A DNA stretch of 64,000 nt, taken from Rhyzopertha dominica (lineage: Eukaryota > Arthropoda > Insecta > Coleoptera > Bostrichidae). The notes below the pieces were generated by a model that had not been told where the DNA came from, ran no database searches, and was given only the letters and a program-made list of their open reading frames with translations. The position numbers and the translations under genes were made by a program. Positions 34,260 to 46,300 of the stretch are shown piece by piece; the stretch's first letter is position 1; each line of letters begins with the position of its first letter. The DNA lies in NCBI GenBank assembly GCA_025024175.1, contig QCXZ01000137.1, positions 1,178,001 through 1,242,000 of the forward strand, written 5' to 3'.

Positions 34260-35221
34260 GTAAATATTAGACCTTTAGAAGCACTAAAATTCCTGTGCTG
34301 TCAATAATTTTAGAAAAAATAGCTGGAAAGCAGATTTATGACTATGCCATTACAAACAACATTATACCTTCTGCCCAGTGAGGGTTTCGTAAGGGACATA
34401 GTACAACATCTGTTTCAGCTGATGTCACGGATAATGTCTTTAGGGCACTAGATAACTCAAATACTTCTGGTCTCGTACTGCTCGACTTCTAAAAGGCATT
34501 TGATACCATAGTTCATTGCTTGATATGTGCTAAATTACGCTATTATGGATTCGATGATGTGGCTGTGGGTTTTTACAAATTGTCGTTTTCAGTGATAATA
34601 TATCTGAAAGCCGTTCCATTACTTCGGGTGTGCCGCAACTGGGCCCATTACTTTTTTTGATATACACTGCAGACCTCCCAAACTGCGTTAAAAATTGTAG
34701 TATTCAGTGTTATGCAGATGACTCGCAGTTACAATTTTCTTTCAACCCTAAAAGGACTGCGATATCCTGCGAACTCGTGGACCGTGACCTAACGGCTATA
34801 GCTGATTATTCTCGAAACAATAGTTTACAGTTGTTCTGTCCAAATCGTTGGCGAGAAAGTATATTGACAGATTTTAAAATTAATTTTGTTGACAGAGTAA
34901 GAAACTTAGCGATCTTCGTTTTAAACAGCATATTGCCGGCATAGTAAGGAAGGCTTATCTAGCTTTGAAATTGCTGTATTGCAACAGATATTTAATAAAT
35001 TTCAGAATGCGTAAGAAACTTTGTGACTCGTTAGTGTTGTTCATCCTTAATTACGGTTTCATTGTGTTTTACTCATGTTCGGATAAAATAACTAAGTTAA
35101 GATTACAGAAAATTCAGAATAGCTGTTGTAGATTCATTTATCGCATACCCCGTGATGAAAGAGTGTTCCAAAGAATAGTGGCACTGGGTTGGCTTAGAGT
35201 AGATGATAATTATAGGTATAC
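34260..35221 (+). pseudogene. LINE reverse transcriptase, 5' half, interrupted by Tc1
   Basis: From about 34260 the + strand shows SIILEKIAGKQIYDYA, GFRKGHSTTSVSADV and LLDF-stop-KAFDTI. The frame 34630-35237 then gives PQLGPLLFLIYTADL, CYADDSQLQFSF (catalytic motif) and IQNSCCRFIYRIPRDE. Several stops and shifts make it inactive. Coding similarity stops at about 35221, where a Tc1 element begins, and continues at about 36903 on the other side. The endonuclease half is absent. Confidence 0.8.
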
Positions 35222-36902
35222 GAGCCCAGGCTCATAATAGTTCGGCCGGCTGGCATTTTCAGTTACATGCTTTAAAAAATTCTGATACCAACACGGACTG
35301 TGACAAATTACTGTGAAACTGTTTATACTACATTAAAACACAGACCTTGAACTTACAAAAGCAAACAATTTGATTTCATTTACGTGAACGGCAATAATTA
35401 CAGAACGAAAAATGTAATTCAACTAACAGGTCATAATAGTTCGGCCACATCAACTGACGGGTCATAAGAGTTCGGCCAACATTTAATACTGTGTAACACC
35501 ACCTTTGTTAGCAATAACGCTTTAATTCTGCTAGGCATTGTAGCCACGAGCCTTGCACATTCCTCTGGTAGCGTTTTGTCCCATATAGCCTGCAAGATGG
35601 CTTTTAATTTGTTGACGGTACGCGCTGGAGTTTTACGAAGCTGTTTCTTCATATTATGCCACAAGGTCTCAATTGGAGATAAATCCGGACTGGAAGAGGT
35701 CCATTTTAATACCGGTATTTTATGTTCTTGCAACCATGTTTGAACTATTTTTGCCGTATGACACGGCGCTCCATCTTGCTGGAACATAAATTNGCCTTCG
35801 GCCGTTTGACAATTCGGGATGGAGGGTAAAAAATTTTCTTCGAGAATGTCTCTGTATTTCTGCGCGTTAACAGTGCCGTCAATAATACACAGACTACCCA
35901 CACCCCTAGCAGACATACAACCCCAAACCATCACAAACCCTGGGAACTTAACTTTTTTTACCAAACAGTCATTGTGGTATGCTTCTGAAGATGTGCATAA
36001 AATTCTTTTTCGCGTGTCACCCACACATACCTCAAATTTCGACTCATCACTCCAAATGATACTATTCCATTGCATTTGTGTCCAGTTTTTGTGTTCCCGC
36101 GCCCATTTTAGTCTGTTCTTCATCTGTAGTTTGGTCAAAAGGGGTTTTTCTTTTGCCTATTAGAAAAATGAAATTAAATTATAAGTGCTTGTACTCCAAA
36201 AAAAAAAGTAATAATACCTTATAAAATTTGTAACCTATTTTTTTGATACATCTTTTTGTTGTGGATAATGAAACGTCCTTTAAAATGCGAGCCCTCCTTA
36301 GTACTGTTAGTTTTTTAGCATTGCACCGTCGGTTTATTCTGATAATTAAAAAAAAAGCTTTCTTATCTGCTCCGGTAATTTGACTTGGTCGGCCAGGTTT
36401 GTTTTTTTGATGGACCCCGCCAGTTCTTTTGTATAAATTCATAATGTCTTGCACTGTAGAGCGCGGAACTGAATGCGAAGCAGATATTTTACGCCCCGAA
36501 ATGCCCTGGTCGTGGGCTTTACAGATAGAAATACGCAAATCTTCACTAACAGGCATGCCACGAGGCATTTTACTTGAAAACTGTTGCAAAATAAAGTATA
36601 AGCTACGCTTGACAGATAGTTGTTGATTTATTCCGTATATATTTTGTTTTGGCAGGCCGCCTCGTGTTTCCATGGCTAATGGGATACATGGCCGAACTCC
36701 TATGACCCGTCAGTTGACGTGGCCGAACTGTTATGACCCGTTAGTTGAATTACATTTTTGGTTCTGTAATTATTGCCGTTCACGTAAATGAAATAAAATT
36801 GTTTGCTTTTGTAAGTTCAAGGTATGTGTTTTAATGTAGTATAAACAGTTTTGCAGCAATTTGTCACAGTTTGAGTTGGTATCAGAACTTTTTAAAGCAT
36901 GT
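35222..36902 (-). mobile_element. Tc1 transposon inserted in the LINE, IR/DR type
   Basis: Inverted arms run from roughly 35268 inward to 35478 and from 36902 inward to 36685. Each arm contains direct copies of a motif close to GGTCATAATAGTTCGGCCA (35429, 35459; inverted at 36689-36708 and 36721-36740). Such paired direct repeats in each end are the IR/DR layout, presumably transposase binding sites. A fifth motif-like copy lies at about 35229 in the extra 45 bp on the left, so the exact left tip is uncertain. TA lies next to both ends. Confidence 0.75.
35431..36568 (-). CDS. Tc1 transposase, nearly intact, with one 61 bp intron
   Basis: Exon 1 is 36568-36218 and exon 2 is 36156-35431, joined across a GT-AG intron (36217-36157) in phase 0, giving about 358 residues, a normal Tc1 length. 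The N-terminal part has paired helix-turn-helix motifs (SEDLRISICKAHDQGISGRK, RSTVQDIMNLY) and the GRPS linker. The catalytic triad is in IIWSDESKF, FQQDGAPCHT and SPDLSPIETLWH, with 34 residues between the second Asp and the Glu (DD34E). One N lies near 35793. The C-terminal end reads into the inverted repeat (YDPSVDVAELL), so the stop may be read-through sequence. The intron call rests on the two frames fitting and on good splice sites. Confidence 0.8.
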
Positions 36903-37150
36903 AACTAATGTTTGTCATTGTTTTTTTAATATGTTGGTAACCTCCCCACCTCCATACCTTCCAAGCAAGTTTCACTTTAGATCTGATGACATAAATGGTA
37001 ATGTGAGGAATCTATCTTCACTATCAGTTTCTAGATTTTGTACCACCTTGTTTCGCAGCTCATTTTCGTATAACTGTGTTATTATAAACAGCCTGAAAAT
37101 CTGAAAATGCTTTCGTTACGCCAATTCCGAAAGCTGTTAAGGAAAATTCT
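36903..37150 (+). pseudogene. LINE C-terminal part, continuation beyond Tc1
   Basis: The frame NVCHCFFNML, PPYLPSKFHFRSDD and SFSYNCVIINSL matches the C-terminal region of the LINE at 20.8-22.2 kb (PRYLYNKISFRTD, FSYNVAKVFNAIP). It therefore continues the RT that stops at 35221, and shows that the Tc1 inserted into an existing LINE. Confidence 0.7.
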
Positions 37151-37214
37151 AGGAATTTACTCTTTATAATACAATAAGACCGTATCAAATATACCTAACA
37201 TGCCACCAGAAACT

Positions 37215-37389
37215 AACATCATCTCGCCCACTAAAGACAACCGACAGCAACCCTGATCTGACCGACAACCCCCTCCCTCTGAAAGCCCTGAACGAAAGGA
37301 AAGCGATAGTCCGCCCGAAAATCCATTACGCTAGCAATTTGCCGCGGCGAAATTCTCTAATTGTTCCTGACTTTTCGCAGCCCCGCACG
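37215..37389 (+). other. Probable upstream coding part of P5CS exon 1
   Basis: In frame with P5CS, codons stay open back to about 37170 without an ATG. The stretch is GC-rich and includes [19 protein letters not shown] and [16 protein letters not shown], basic and without acidic clusters, as expected for a mitochondrial targeting region. Possible acceptors lie after CCACCAG (about 37208), CTCTGAAAG (about 37290) and TTTTCGCAG (37380). The LINE ends just before it. Which acceptor is used, and where the first exon lies, cannot be decided here. Confidence 0.45.
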
Positions 37390-40300
37390 ATGGAGAAGAA
37401 GGGTCTTCAGTTCACCGACAAAAAACAATCGACGTTCACGGATAGGAGTCAGCTGAAATACGCCAGGCGTTTGGTCGTGAAGCTTGGTAGCGCCGTGATC
37501 ACTAGAGAAGACGAACATGGGCTGGCGCTGGGCAGGCTGGCCTCTATTGTCGAACAGGTGAGTTGGGATTTACATTTTGTGTTTATTTTGTAAAAGCGGT
37601 GCAAATTGAATCAATATTTTCCACATCCAATTGTCAAAATGACATTTACACTTTTATTTCTCATACTATACGATTAGTAATCAGGTTTTGAGCATTTTTT
37701 CTCTCTACACATTTTTTCTAAGACAAACGGTTCTCGTGATATTAGCAAAAATACATAAATTGATAAAAATTTGATCAGTATGTCATGTAGCATAAAAGTT
37801 TTCAAAATAGACGCAGCTGAAAAATGGCACATAAAATGAACACAGAAAACTATTAAAATATTACCTCGTAATGTCAATGCGATGTATTTTTGCCGAGGGG
37901 GTAATCACCGTGGATGTGTTTGTACAACTGCTCAAATGGGGCCTGAATGTGTTTGGATCTATTGAGTGGATGTGGATGGATGTAATTTGTAAATTTGTGC
38001 ATTCGCGCATGTGCATGGCACACAAAAAAACTCTCAATTGCTAAAACCTGACCTAAAACCACGCGTTTCACTTCGCATTTTGCGTTTGCTGGCTTTATAA
38101 TAACCATGTATGGGTGTATTTTCGGTATAAGTTACAGGGCGCCAAATAAAAATAGTACTTTAATGGAGAGCGTATGTACATTCTTTCAAATATATTAAAG
38201 GACAAAGATAACATTGACAATATTCACTTAAAACAGCAACAGTTACAACAAAGGTCTGGAATGCTTGGGCAAATTTTATGAACTTCTTGATTTTTTTGCT
38301 CTCCCTAAAGACAAAAGAGTTGACATAAAAAATACGTACGCACTATTCCTGAAAAAAAAACCAAATGATTCTCAGATCGTTGTACCTAGAAACTTGTACA
38401 ATGAAATAATTTTAATTTATTCAAACAACTTGGAAGGATCAGTAAAGCTTTTGTGACAGAAAATACTCCCGAATATGAAACTAGTTTGGAAACAAGTGAA
38501 GATGAAGAAGGAATTGTCTTATGCAGAAGACAAAGATACCGAAAATTTGTCATTGGATGATGATAAAAATAATAGTGTTAGTATTATGCTTGAAAACTAT
38601 TACAGTCTAGTTTGATGACCGCTGGTATCTGGGTTGGAAATTTAAATCGGAGAAGTGTAGTTCGGAAAATTACAGCAAAGAAATAAATAAAAAATTCATT
38701 TTTTATGTTCCAGTAATTTCACAAGGTTGGTAACCTTTTTGTCTGAAAAGAGCAGATAAGCAAAATATAAATCTTATGAGAACCGAAATAGAGTATTTTT
38801 TAGATATACATTCCTCGAAGACAAAGTTCTTTTGAACTATTGAAACATTCTTTTTCTTTACATTTTTTTTATTGTTATGTACGTTTAGGATTTCTTTTTT
38901 TGGCACACTTATAGGCATATATTTTGTAAAAAATGTTTGTGTATTTCCCTTGTCTATGATCTATTATTATTTTACGTGTCCAAAAAGTAGTAAAGAGGGA
39001 GTCTGTGAAGTCAATGAAACTCAGGATGTGTAAAAAGTAATTCTTGGGGTTCTATGTCTAAATAAGTGTGGACTAGCGTGAATAAGTCCTACTTTTGTAG
39101 GAGGTGTAATGGATGTGGGTGGATGTGGATGGATGTACACGTTTGTCGATGTATGTCGATGTGTTTGAGAAAATGGATGAGTTTGTACAATTTTGGGTGG
39201 GTGATTTCCCCCTAGATTTTTGCATATATATCTCTTAAGTATTCCAAGGTAAACTCAAAATAGCACAATATGGTTTGCTGATAAGCATTTATACTATAAA
39301 ATCTTGATATGGAGCCATATAACTAAATTGGGTAAAACATGTAGAACTATGTAACATAGGTATATGTACATGATTTACCTTCAATTAACGTTTTAAGTTG
39401 TTTATTGTGTTATTGTTTTGTCGGTGTAATAAATAATTTAAAAATACTCTTGCTTTAATATTTAAAGGACTGGCATTAATTGAAGCCTTTGAGTAAAAAT
39501 ATTATTTGATGTTATAGAAAGTATGTAACAAAATTAATTAATAAGTAAAATGTCGTTCGCACAAACCTATTTATACCGAGCATTTCATCTAAATCATTAT
39601 ATATTTACCTAAAAGTAACAACGACGCTTTCTGCATTACACTTTCATTTCCCGACTGAATTTCCGACTCTAAAGGAACACTAATTGAAAATTATTGTGGC
39701 AAATTAATAATTTTTAAATTACATTCACGAAACGGTACGAGAGCTAAAGTTTTAAACGCTGCCTTTGTGAGAGTAAATGGAGTGTGACGCTTGATACCGT
39801 CCTGCGGCTAACCAAATTCGAGTACGTTTTACCCTTATAAATGGCCGTATCATGCTAAATGAGGTTGTCCAAGTTTGAATAAAAATGTCGCAAGCACGAA
39901 ATTTGGCAATTTACTTCGCAGCAGAACGTTTAATTTACGTCACAGAAATCGACTAATTATTCAGGAATGTAGAAAATCTGCATTAACGGTTTTCGGATAG
40001 TGTACATATGGGATTAACTCAACAGAAAACTAATCATACTTTTAACACTTTGGCTTACATCTGCTTAGTTTAGCGCATAGTTTAGTATGGCTTTGCAATG
40101 TGCAACGTGAATGAACGATTCTGTGTCATTGTCGATTAAAATGATTAAGATCTAGGTGTTCGTAATAGAAAGCAGAAATTACGTAATATTTTAATTTAAC
40201 GTGTCCATAACTTTTCAACNTTTTAATTCCTCTTTACTGATGTATCGCCGTCTGTTTAAAGCCCTCAATTTAGTTGATTTACTGTTTGTTATCAGGACAA

Positions 40301-43300
40301 CTGTTTTCACAAAGTATCATCAGATGGTCGTCCAAATTGATACAACGGGCGAATACTTTCAAATATTCAAATGTAACGTAGTACAAACTAATACATAAGC
40401 AATGCGTGCGTACAACCATATCGACGTTGTCTGAAAACTTGCGTTGCAGCTGCATTAAGATTCTTGGAAAGTTCCTAGCTTTATACGGGGTTCAAGCTGT
40501 ATGTGTACAAAAGTATTTAGCCCCGATACTTTTCAAGAGGTTTAGACCCATTGCATTCCGCCCACCAAAAGCTATTTTGATTTTCAAGAATATTAAATTG
40601 AAAAACGTGCCTTGCCTACAGCCATAAAACAATCAGAGCGAAGAATCAAGCCGCAATCCAAACACAACACGAAATTTCCACACAGAATACAAACAGGCCA
40701 AAGTTGCATGCACGTGCCATCGAAAAACAAACGAACCGTAATGCACCGCAATTTAAATCGAGTTCAGAAAGACAACATATCCGCAGAAGTTGGTAATTAG
40801 TGAAGCAGATATTCCATTATAGAAAACCATTATAACTGTACACTGGCTAATTATAATTTGTGTAAATTTATTAAAGAGATGTTCACGAGCAGCAGCAGTT
40901 CTTGCCTCGGTTTTATGAATTATGCATTCGCTACGTCGGAGGAAATGTATAGCTAATGTTATTAGTGGTATTTTTGTTGCGGCGGGAAAATGGGGGTTGT
41001 TTGTGATGAAACAAGCGAGGTACGTTGCTGTGCTTGCCTGTCAAGATGAAAATTTGCCTATTCCGACAGGCTCAGATTATGGAGTTTGCTGTTGATTTTC
41101 AAACTTTTATTAATTAGTTATTTATTACTATTAATCGAAATCATCTACAAGAGAGCTTTACATTAGATACCTACAAGTATATTTACTGCCAAGGTAATTG
41201 AACTATCGTAAAAATAAAGGCAAAAATTTATACTCGAATTTGTATAAATTATTGGTTTTAAAGAGAGGTGAGATATCATATTTGAAAATAATCGATTTCA
41301 AACAGCAGTGTACTAGCAATTTTTTAAAATAATATTATTTTGATTAGCTTATATCATCATCGCTATCGTTACTATTAATTTCGATAATAAGTTAATTTAC
41401 AAAACATTGTAGATATTTTTTAACATGCTTTATAAAATTTGACCAATCTTCTGCGGTGATGCAGCTAACTCCATTTTTATTCATTACCAAATTTGGATGC
41501 GTTGTTGTTTCTTCTGATAAACGACTATAATTGGCTCCACGCTAAAAACACAATCAAAAAGGCTTAGAAAGAAGAGAAAGTCCAGTTGGCAAGCAGATTT
41601 AATCTAGTTTGAGTAACCAAAAGGTACCCTTTTGATTTATATTTAAACTTATTAATATTATACAGTTTGAACTGACGTGGTAAGGGATTGTACAATTTAG
41701 CAGCATTGCAAGAGCGAAACAGAGCTGTAGGGTGGCGGGGCACAACAAAACTGTCCCTAAATCGAGTGTTTCTAGAGTGAATATCTGTGTGATATGTTAA
41801 TCAACCTTTAAAGTTAGAGTTAGGAGATGGAATGGCAAGTATTTTATGAACAAAACAATTAAGATGACACTTACGATTACCCATGTTCAACCAACTTAAG
41901 TCATTTATAAACGACGTGATATTATCACGTCTACGCAAACCATAGACATATCCGCAACATGCATTCTGTACTTTCTGCACACAACTTTTCTCGTTGGCAT
42001 CCAAACAAAACCCATAAATAAAGTCACAATAGTTAAAATGCGATAATACAAAACTTTCACATAATTGTTTCCTTAGTAAGAAATTTAAAAAATATCTGCA
42101 ATTTTAAAGCAGAGAATGCTCGTTGTATTAGCTTTGTGACATGTTCCCTAAACCGAAGTGCATTATCTATAATGACACCCAAACTTCGAGTGTGATCAAC
42201 AAACGGAACAATAGAGTTACCGACATAGAATCGCAAACAAATTTTCTGACATTTTTATTGCCAAAACACATATAGAAGGGTTTAATTTTAAGTTATGCTT
42301 CTCAGACAAAGTTCTGATTCTATCTAGTTCCTCATAAATAAGTATAGATGAAGCTAGGCAGTCCTCAAGTCTGAAATGATGATAAATCTGGGTGTCATCA
42401 GCATATGCTTGAACCTTACACCTACTCACAGATTTAATTATATCAGCAGTATATATCATAAACAATAATGGGACTGGAATAGACCCCTGATGAACTCCAG
42501 TTAATATTTTTGAAGTATTGGAATAACGGTTACTGGAAAATATTTTTTAACATCTATTGCTGAGATAAGATGACACCAAAGAAACTGACGATGAAGAAAA
42601 TCCACAGTACCTTAACTTAGCACACATCAATCCGTGATTAATAGTGTCGAAAGCCTTCGAATAATCCAACAATACCAAAATCGACGCAAGACCCTCATCA
42701 GTTGCTCTAATAACGTCATCAGCAACTCAAGTTATAGCTGTGGCTGTAGAGAAGCCCTTTCTAAAGGCACACTGATTATTGGGGATGAGGTCATTATTAA
42801 GAGCAAATTCATAAATTTGTTTATATAAGATTTTTTCGAAAATTATAGAGACAATGGGTAATATGCTTATAATACGCAGGTCCGATAAATTATCAGGGTT
42901 TGGGTTGCAACAATTAATTATATGCATAATGTAGATATCAGTGTGAGGACTGCAGTATCTCAATATAGCCAGAGTCATGTCGTCATCCGCAGATGCCACA
43001 ACAAAGAGCACTATGAACATCATCCACCGACACCAGAGCAAAATCAAAGTTAAGATTGTATTTCAAATAATTATTTTAATAATATTCAATCAATTCGTTA
43101 GAAAAATCTTTGTCATCTTGAAAAAAATTGCAAAAACATTAATTTCATCAGGGTCAGCCAGGTGTTCAGGAACCGAGTGCACAATAGGCTGATATACAGA
43201 GAGTGACTTTAGTGCATTCCAAGTTTTATAAGATTGTTGATTATTGCTGACTGAACTCAGGTAATCCCGTTTAGACTTTTTTATAGCTGAAACAGAAATC

Positions 43301-46300
43301 GTTCTTTTTGCTTCATCAGATTTTTTACATGTTGTGTAAGCCGTGGCGCCCTTGCTTTGGTTACACGACGAGACACAAAAGGTGCATGTTTTGTTAAAGG
43401 TTGCAATATAAAATCATTTAGCATGGTGACTACTATCAATTCAGCGTACTTTGAAAATGTCGTTCCATGGTAGCCCTAGAAAATCATTAAGAAAATCATC
43501 ATAGCTGAAATTACCCCAGCATCTGTACCGAACTATTTTCGGTTCACACACAGTATCACTAAGCTGAAGTTGACAAAACATCATTCTATGATCTGAAACA
43601 CCATCAGCGCAAATGGTTCCATATGAAGACAAAAAATTAACGTTAGTAACAAACAGTGGATCAAATTACGTTACAATTACCAGGTACAAATCCTAATTGA
43701 GATACTTCATACTCCCCAAATCTGCAAAAATTCTATCAGTATAACAAGAGGTAAATGGATTATAGCTTCTCGTATATTTCCCTCACTATATATCAACTAA
43801 TTTTTCCACAAATTCCCTAACGCGACGCTTCTGCTCATCGATTTTGATAGTAGCAATTCCTTTTTAACTCATCGGTTTATTTCCCCAAAGCATCATTCCG
43901 AAAAAAAAAGCTGAATTTCCGCAAANATGTCTGTTCCGCAGAGTCAAAACAAACTTCCGCGAACGGTTTATTTTTCGGTGGATTTAATTTCTCCATGTGC
44001 GATTGCACGCGAAAATATACTCCGCACATGGGCGCATTAAATGATGCTGCATCTCGCGCTTTTCTGGTCGGGCTTTGAATTTTACGAGCTAATATTCGCG
44101 GTGCATAAAAGCTCGAGGGTTTATTATACGTAACTGCAATGAGACGTGCTCCGCGAGTGAATAGCTCCTCATTTAGGGGATGGTTTTCATCTGAAAGGAA
44201 GAGCCGATTCAATGTTTTTGGGGGTTTTTAATAAGGGAAGTAGTTGGATTTACCATTATTTAAACAAAATCACTTACATTAATCATTGGCTGTGAGACAC
44301 ACGAAAATTGTCACGTTCCAAAGTTCAAAGTTTAGGTCCCTCTGCGATTCAAGTTACGGCTTTCTTAGAGGAAGTTTTATTTGCGCCATTATTTCCAAAT
44401 CAGGAAGTAAGCCCTTTGTTCCGGGTCAGAGAAAGTTTTTTTTTAATAATAACGGATGCGAGCCGTCAGCAACGGAATAAAACGAAACTTCCCTTGATGA
44501 GTTTTATTTTATGAATACAAGTTACAAGAGAGAATGGAATCCTACTACACTCATCGACATAATTATCTCGAGTGCTATTAGGAAGTTTGATTGCCGAAAT
44601 ATTTACTCTCGCGAAGGTTAATCCGTCTAGAACAATAATAAGCGTTTTCGTTAGATATCAATGGCACTTTCCAATCAAGTAGGTACGCTCACACCGATGT
44701 GCCGAGACGTGTGGGTGTCTTTTTCAACTGGAAACTGATTTGGTCTCGTTATTTGAAGCCAGGAGAAGCGAAGTTTCGCGAGATTACTTCCAAACTGTTT
44801 TATATGAGAATTATTTGTAACTGACGGGCCCATTCAGCCAGTTTAATCTGGAAAGCGCTTTTAATATTCCTGCTGGTGAATTCGTACATAACTTTTGATA
44901 GGATCCTGTTTCTTTTGATAGTGGGTGCCTCCGCGTTGCCAGTTGTGTGTCGTATTTTACATATATGAGAAGTCAAATCGTCTTGAAATGACGGGACAAA
45001 TTACTAGGCAACAATTTCAATCAATTACCAACAAAATCAATAATTACATTCTATTTCAGCTCATTCATTTCTAAATTAAAATTGACGATTACCATCACAA
45101 TTATTTTTGCACACATGTAAATAACCAAATATCAACAGAAATTTAATTAATATAGGCACATATTGACTAAAGGCACATAACTCTCACTCCACAATGAAGC
45201 ACTAATAAAGCACTAAAAGCCAACAGAGAAGATAAATTTGAAAACTGATGCCTAAACACGAAAGCCACAAAAAATTATGACGATCAAAGCATGAAAACAA
45301 TAGATATGGTTGTAGATTTTTATGAAGCGCAATGAGTATATAGTAATGCAACTCTCTTACCGTTATTACAACCCTGCAATAAAACATCTTTCATCTCCCC
45401 TCACAAATTACCGCAAATAACCGGATTACCATAAATTTAGGTCCGATTTTCGAAAGATGGTTAAGCAGGGTCGGATTATTTAAAGTTCACTACCGGTCAA
45501 ACCAAAACTAGCATTCAGTCTTAGTATTTCTGTGCGCGAGACAAGAGAAGCGAAAAATATTCCGTCCTTGGGAAAAGACTGCTCCAAGTTTCGCTCAGAA
45601 TGAAGTTGCTGACGCTGACATGGAAGTGCAAATTGAAGAAAACAAGAGGAATCGTCGTTACCTTACCCTAGATGCCAAAGAAATCATAAAAAATGTATAC
45701 AATTTTTTGATAAAAAAAGAGTACAGTGCTCCGGTAAAAGTGACAAGTGAAATGGTGACGGATAAATTTCTAAATATATCAAAAGAGCTTGGGATAGAAA
45801 TTAAAAAAGTGATTTACCAAATTTATAAGGAAAATAAAGTTCCAACTACGGCAAGTCTGAAATTAAAAGTTTTGGAATTAAGATATGACATAAGTTATTG
45901 CGAAGAGTGGTTCAGCAAATACTTGAGGAGCATCGGTTTTAATTATAGTACATTAAACCATAATGGAATCAGCCCGACTAAAAAGAATGAGATGGGATCA
46001 TATAAACGAAATCAGAAGGTACCGCCAAGAAAATCGTAATATCGTATATTTGGATGAAACGTGGTACGACACCCACGACTTGATAAAAAAAAGGTCTGAC
46101 AGATGGGACAAATAACTGCGTTCTGCAAGCACCACCTTCGAGAGGAAAAAGAAATATAATTCTTCATGCGAGAGGAAGTGACGACTGGGTGGAAAATGGC
46201 TTATTACTGTCAGCGAAACAGATCCAAAATTGTTCTGCTGACTACCATTGCGACATGAACTTTTTGAAACTTGGTTTCAGCAGCAGTTACTGCCAGGGCT

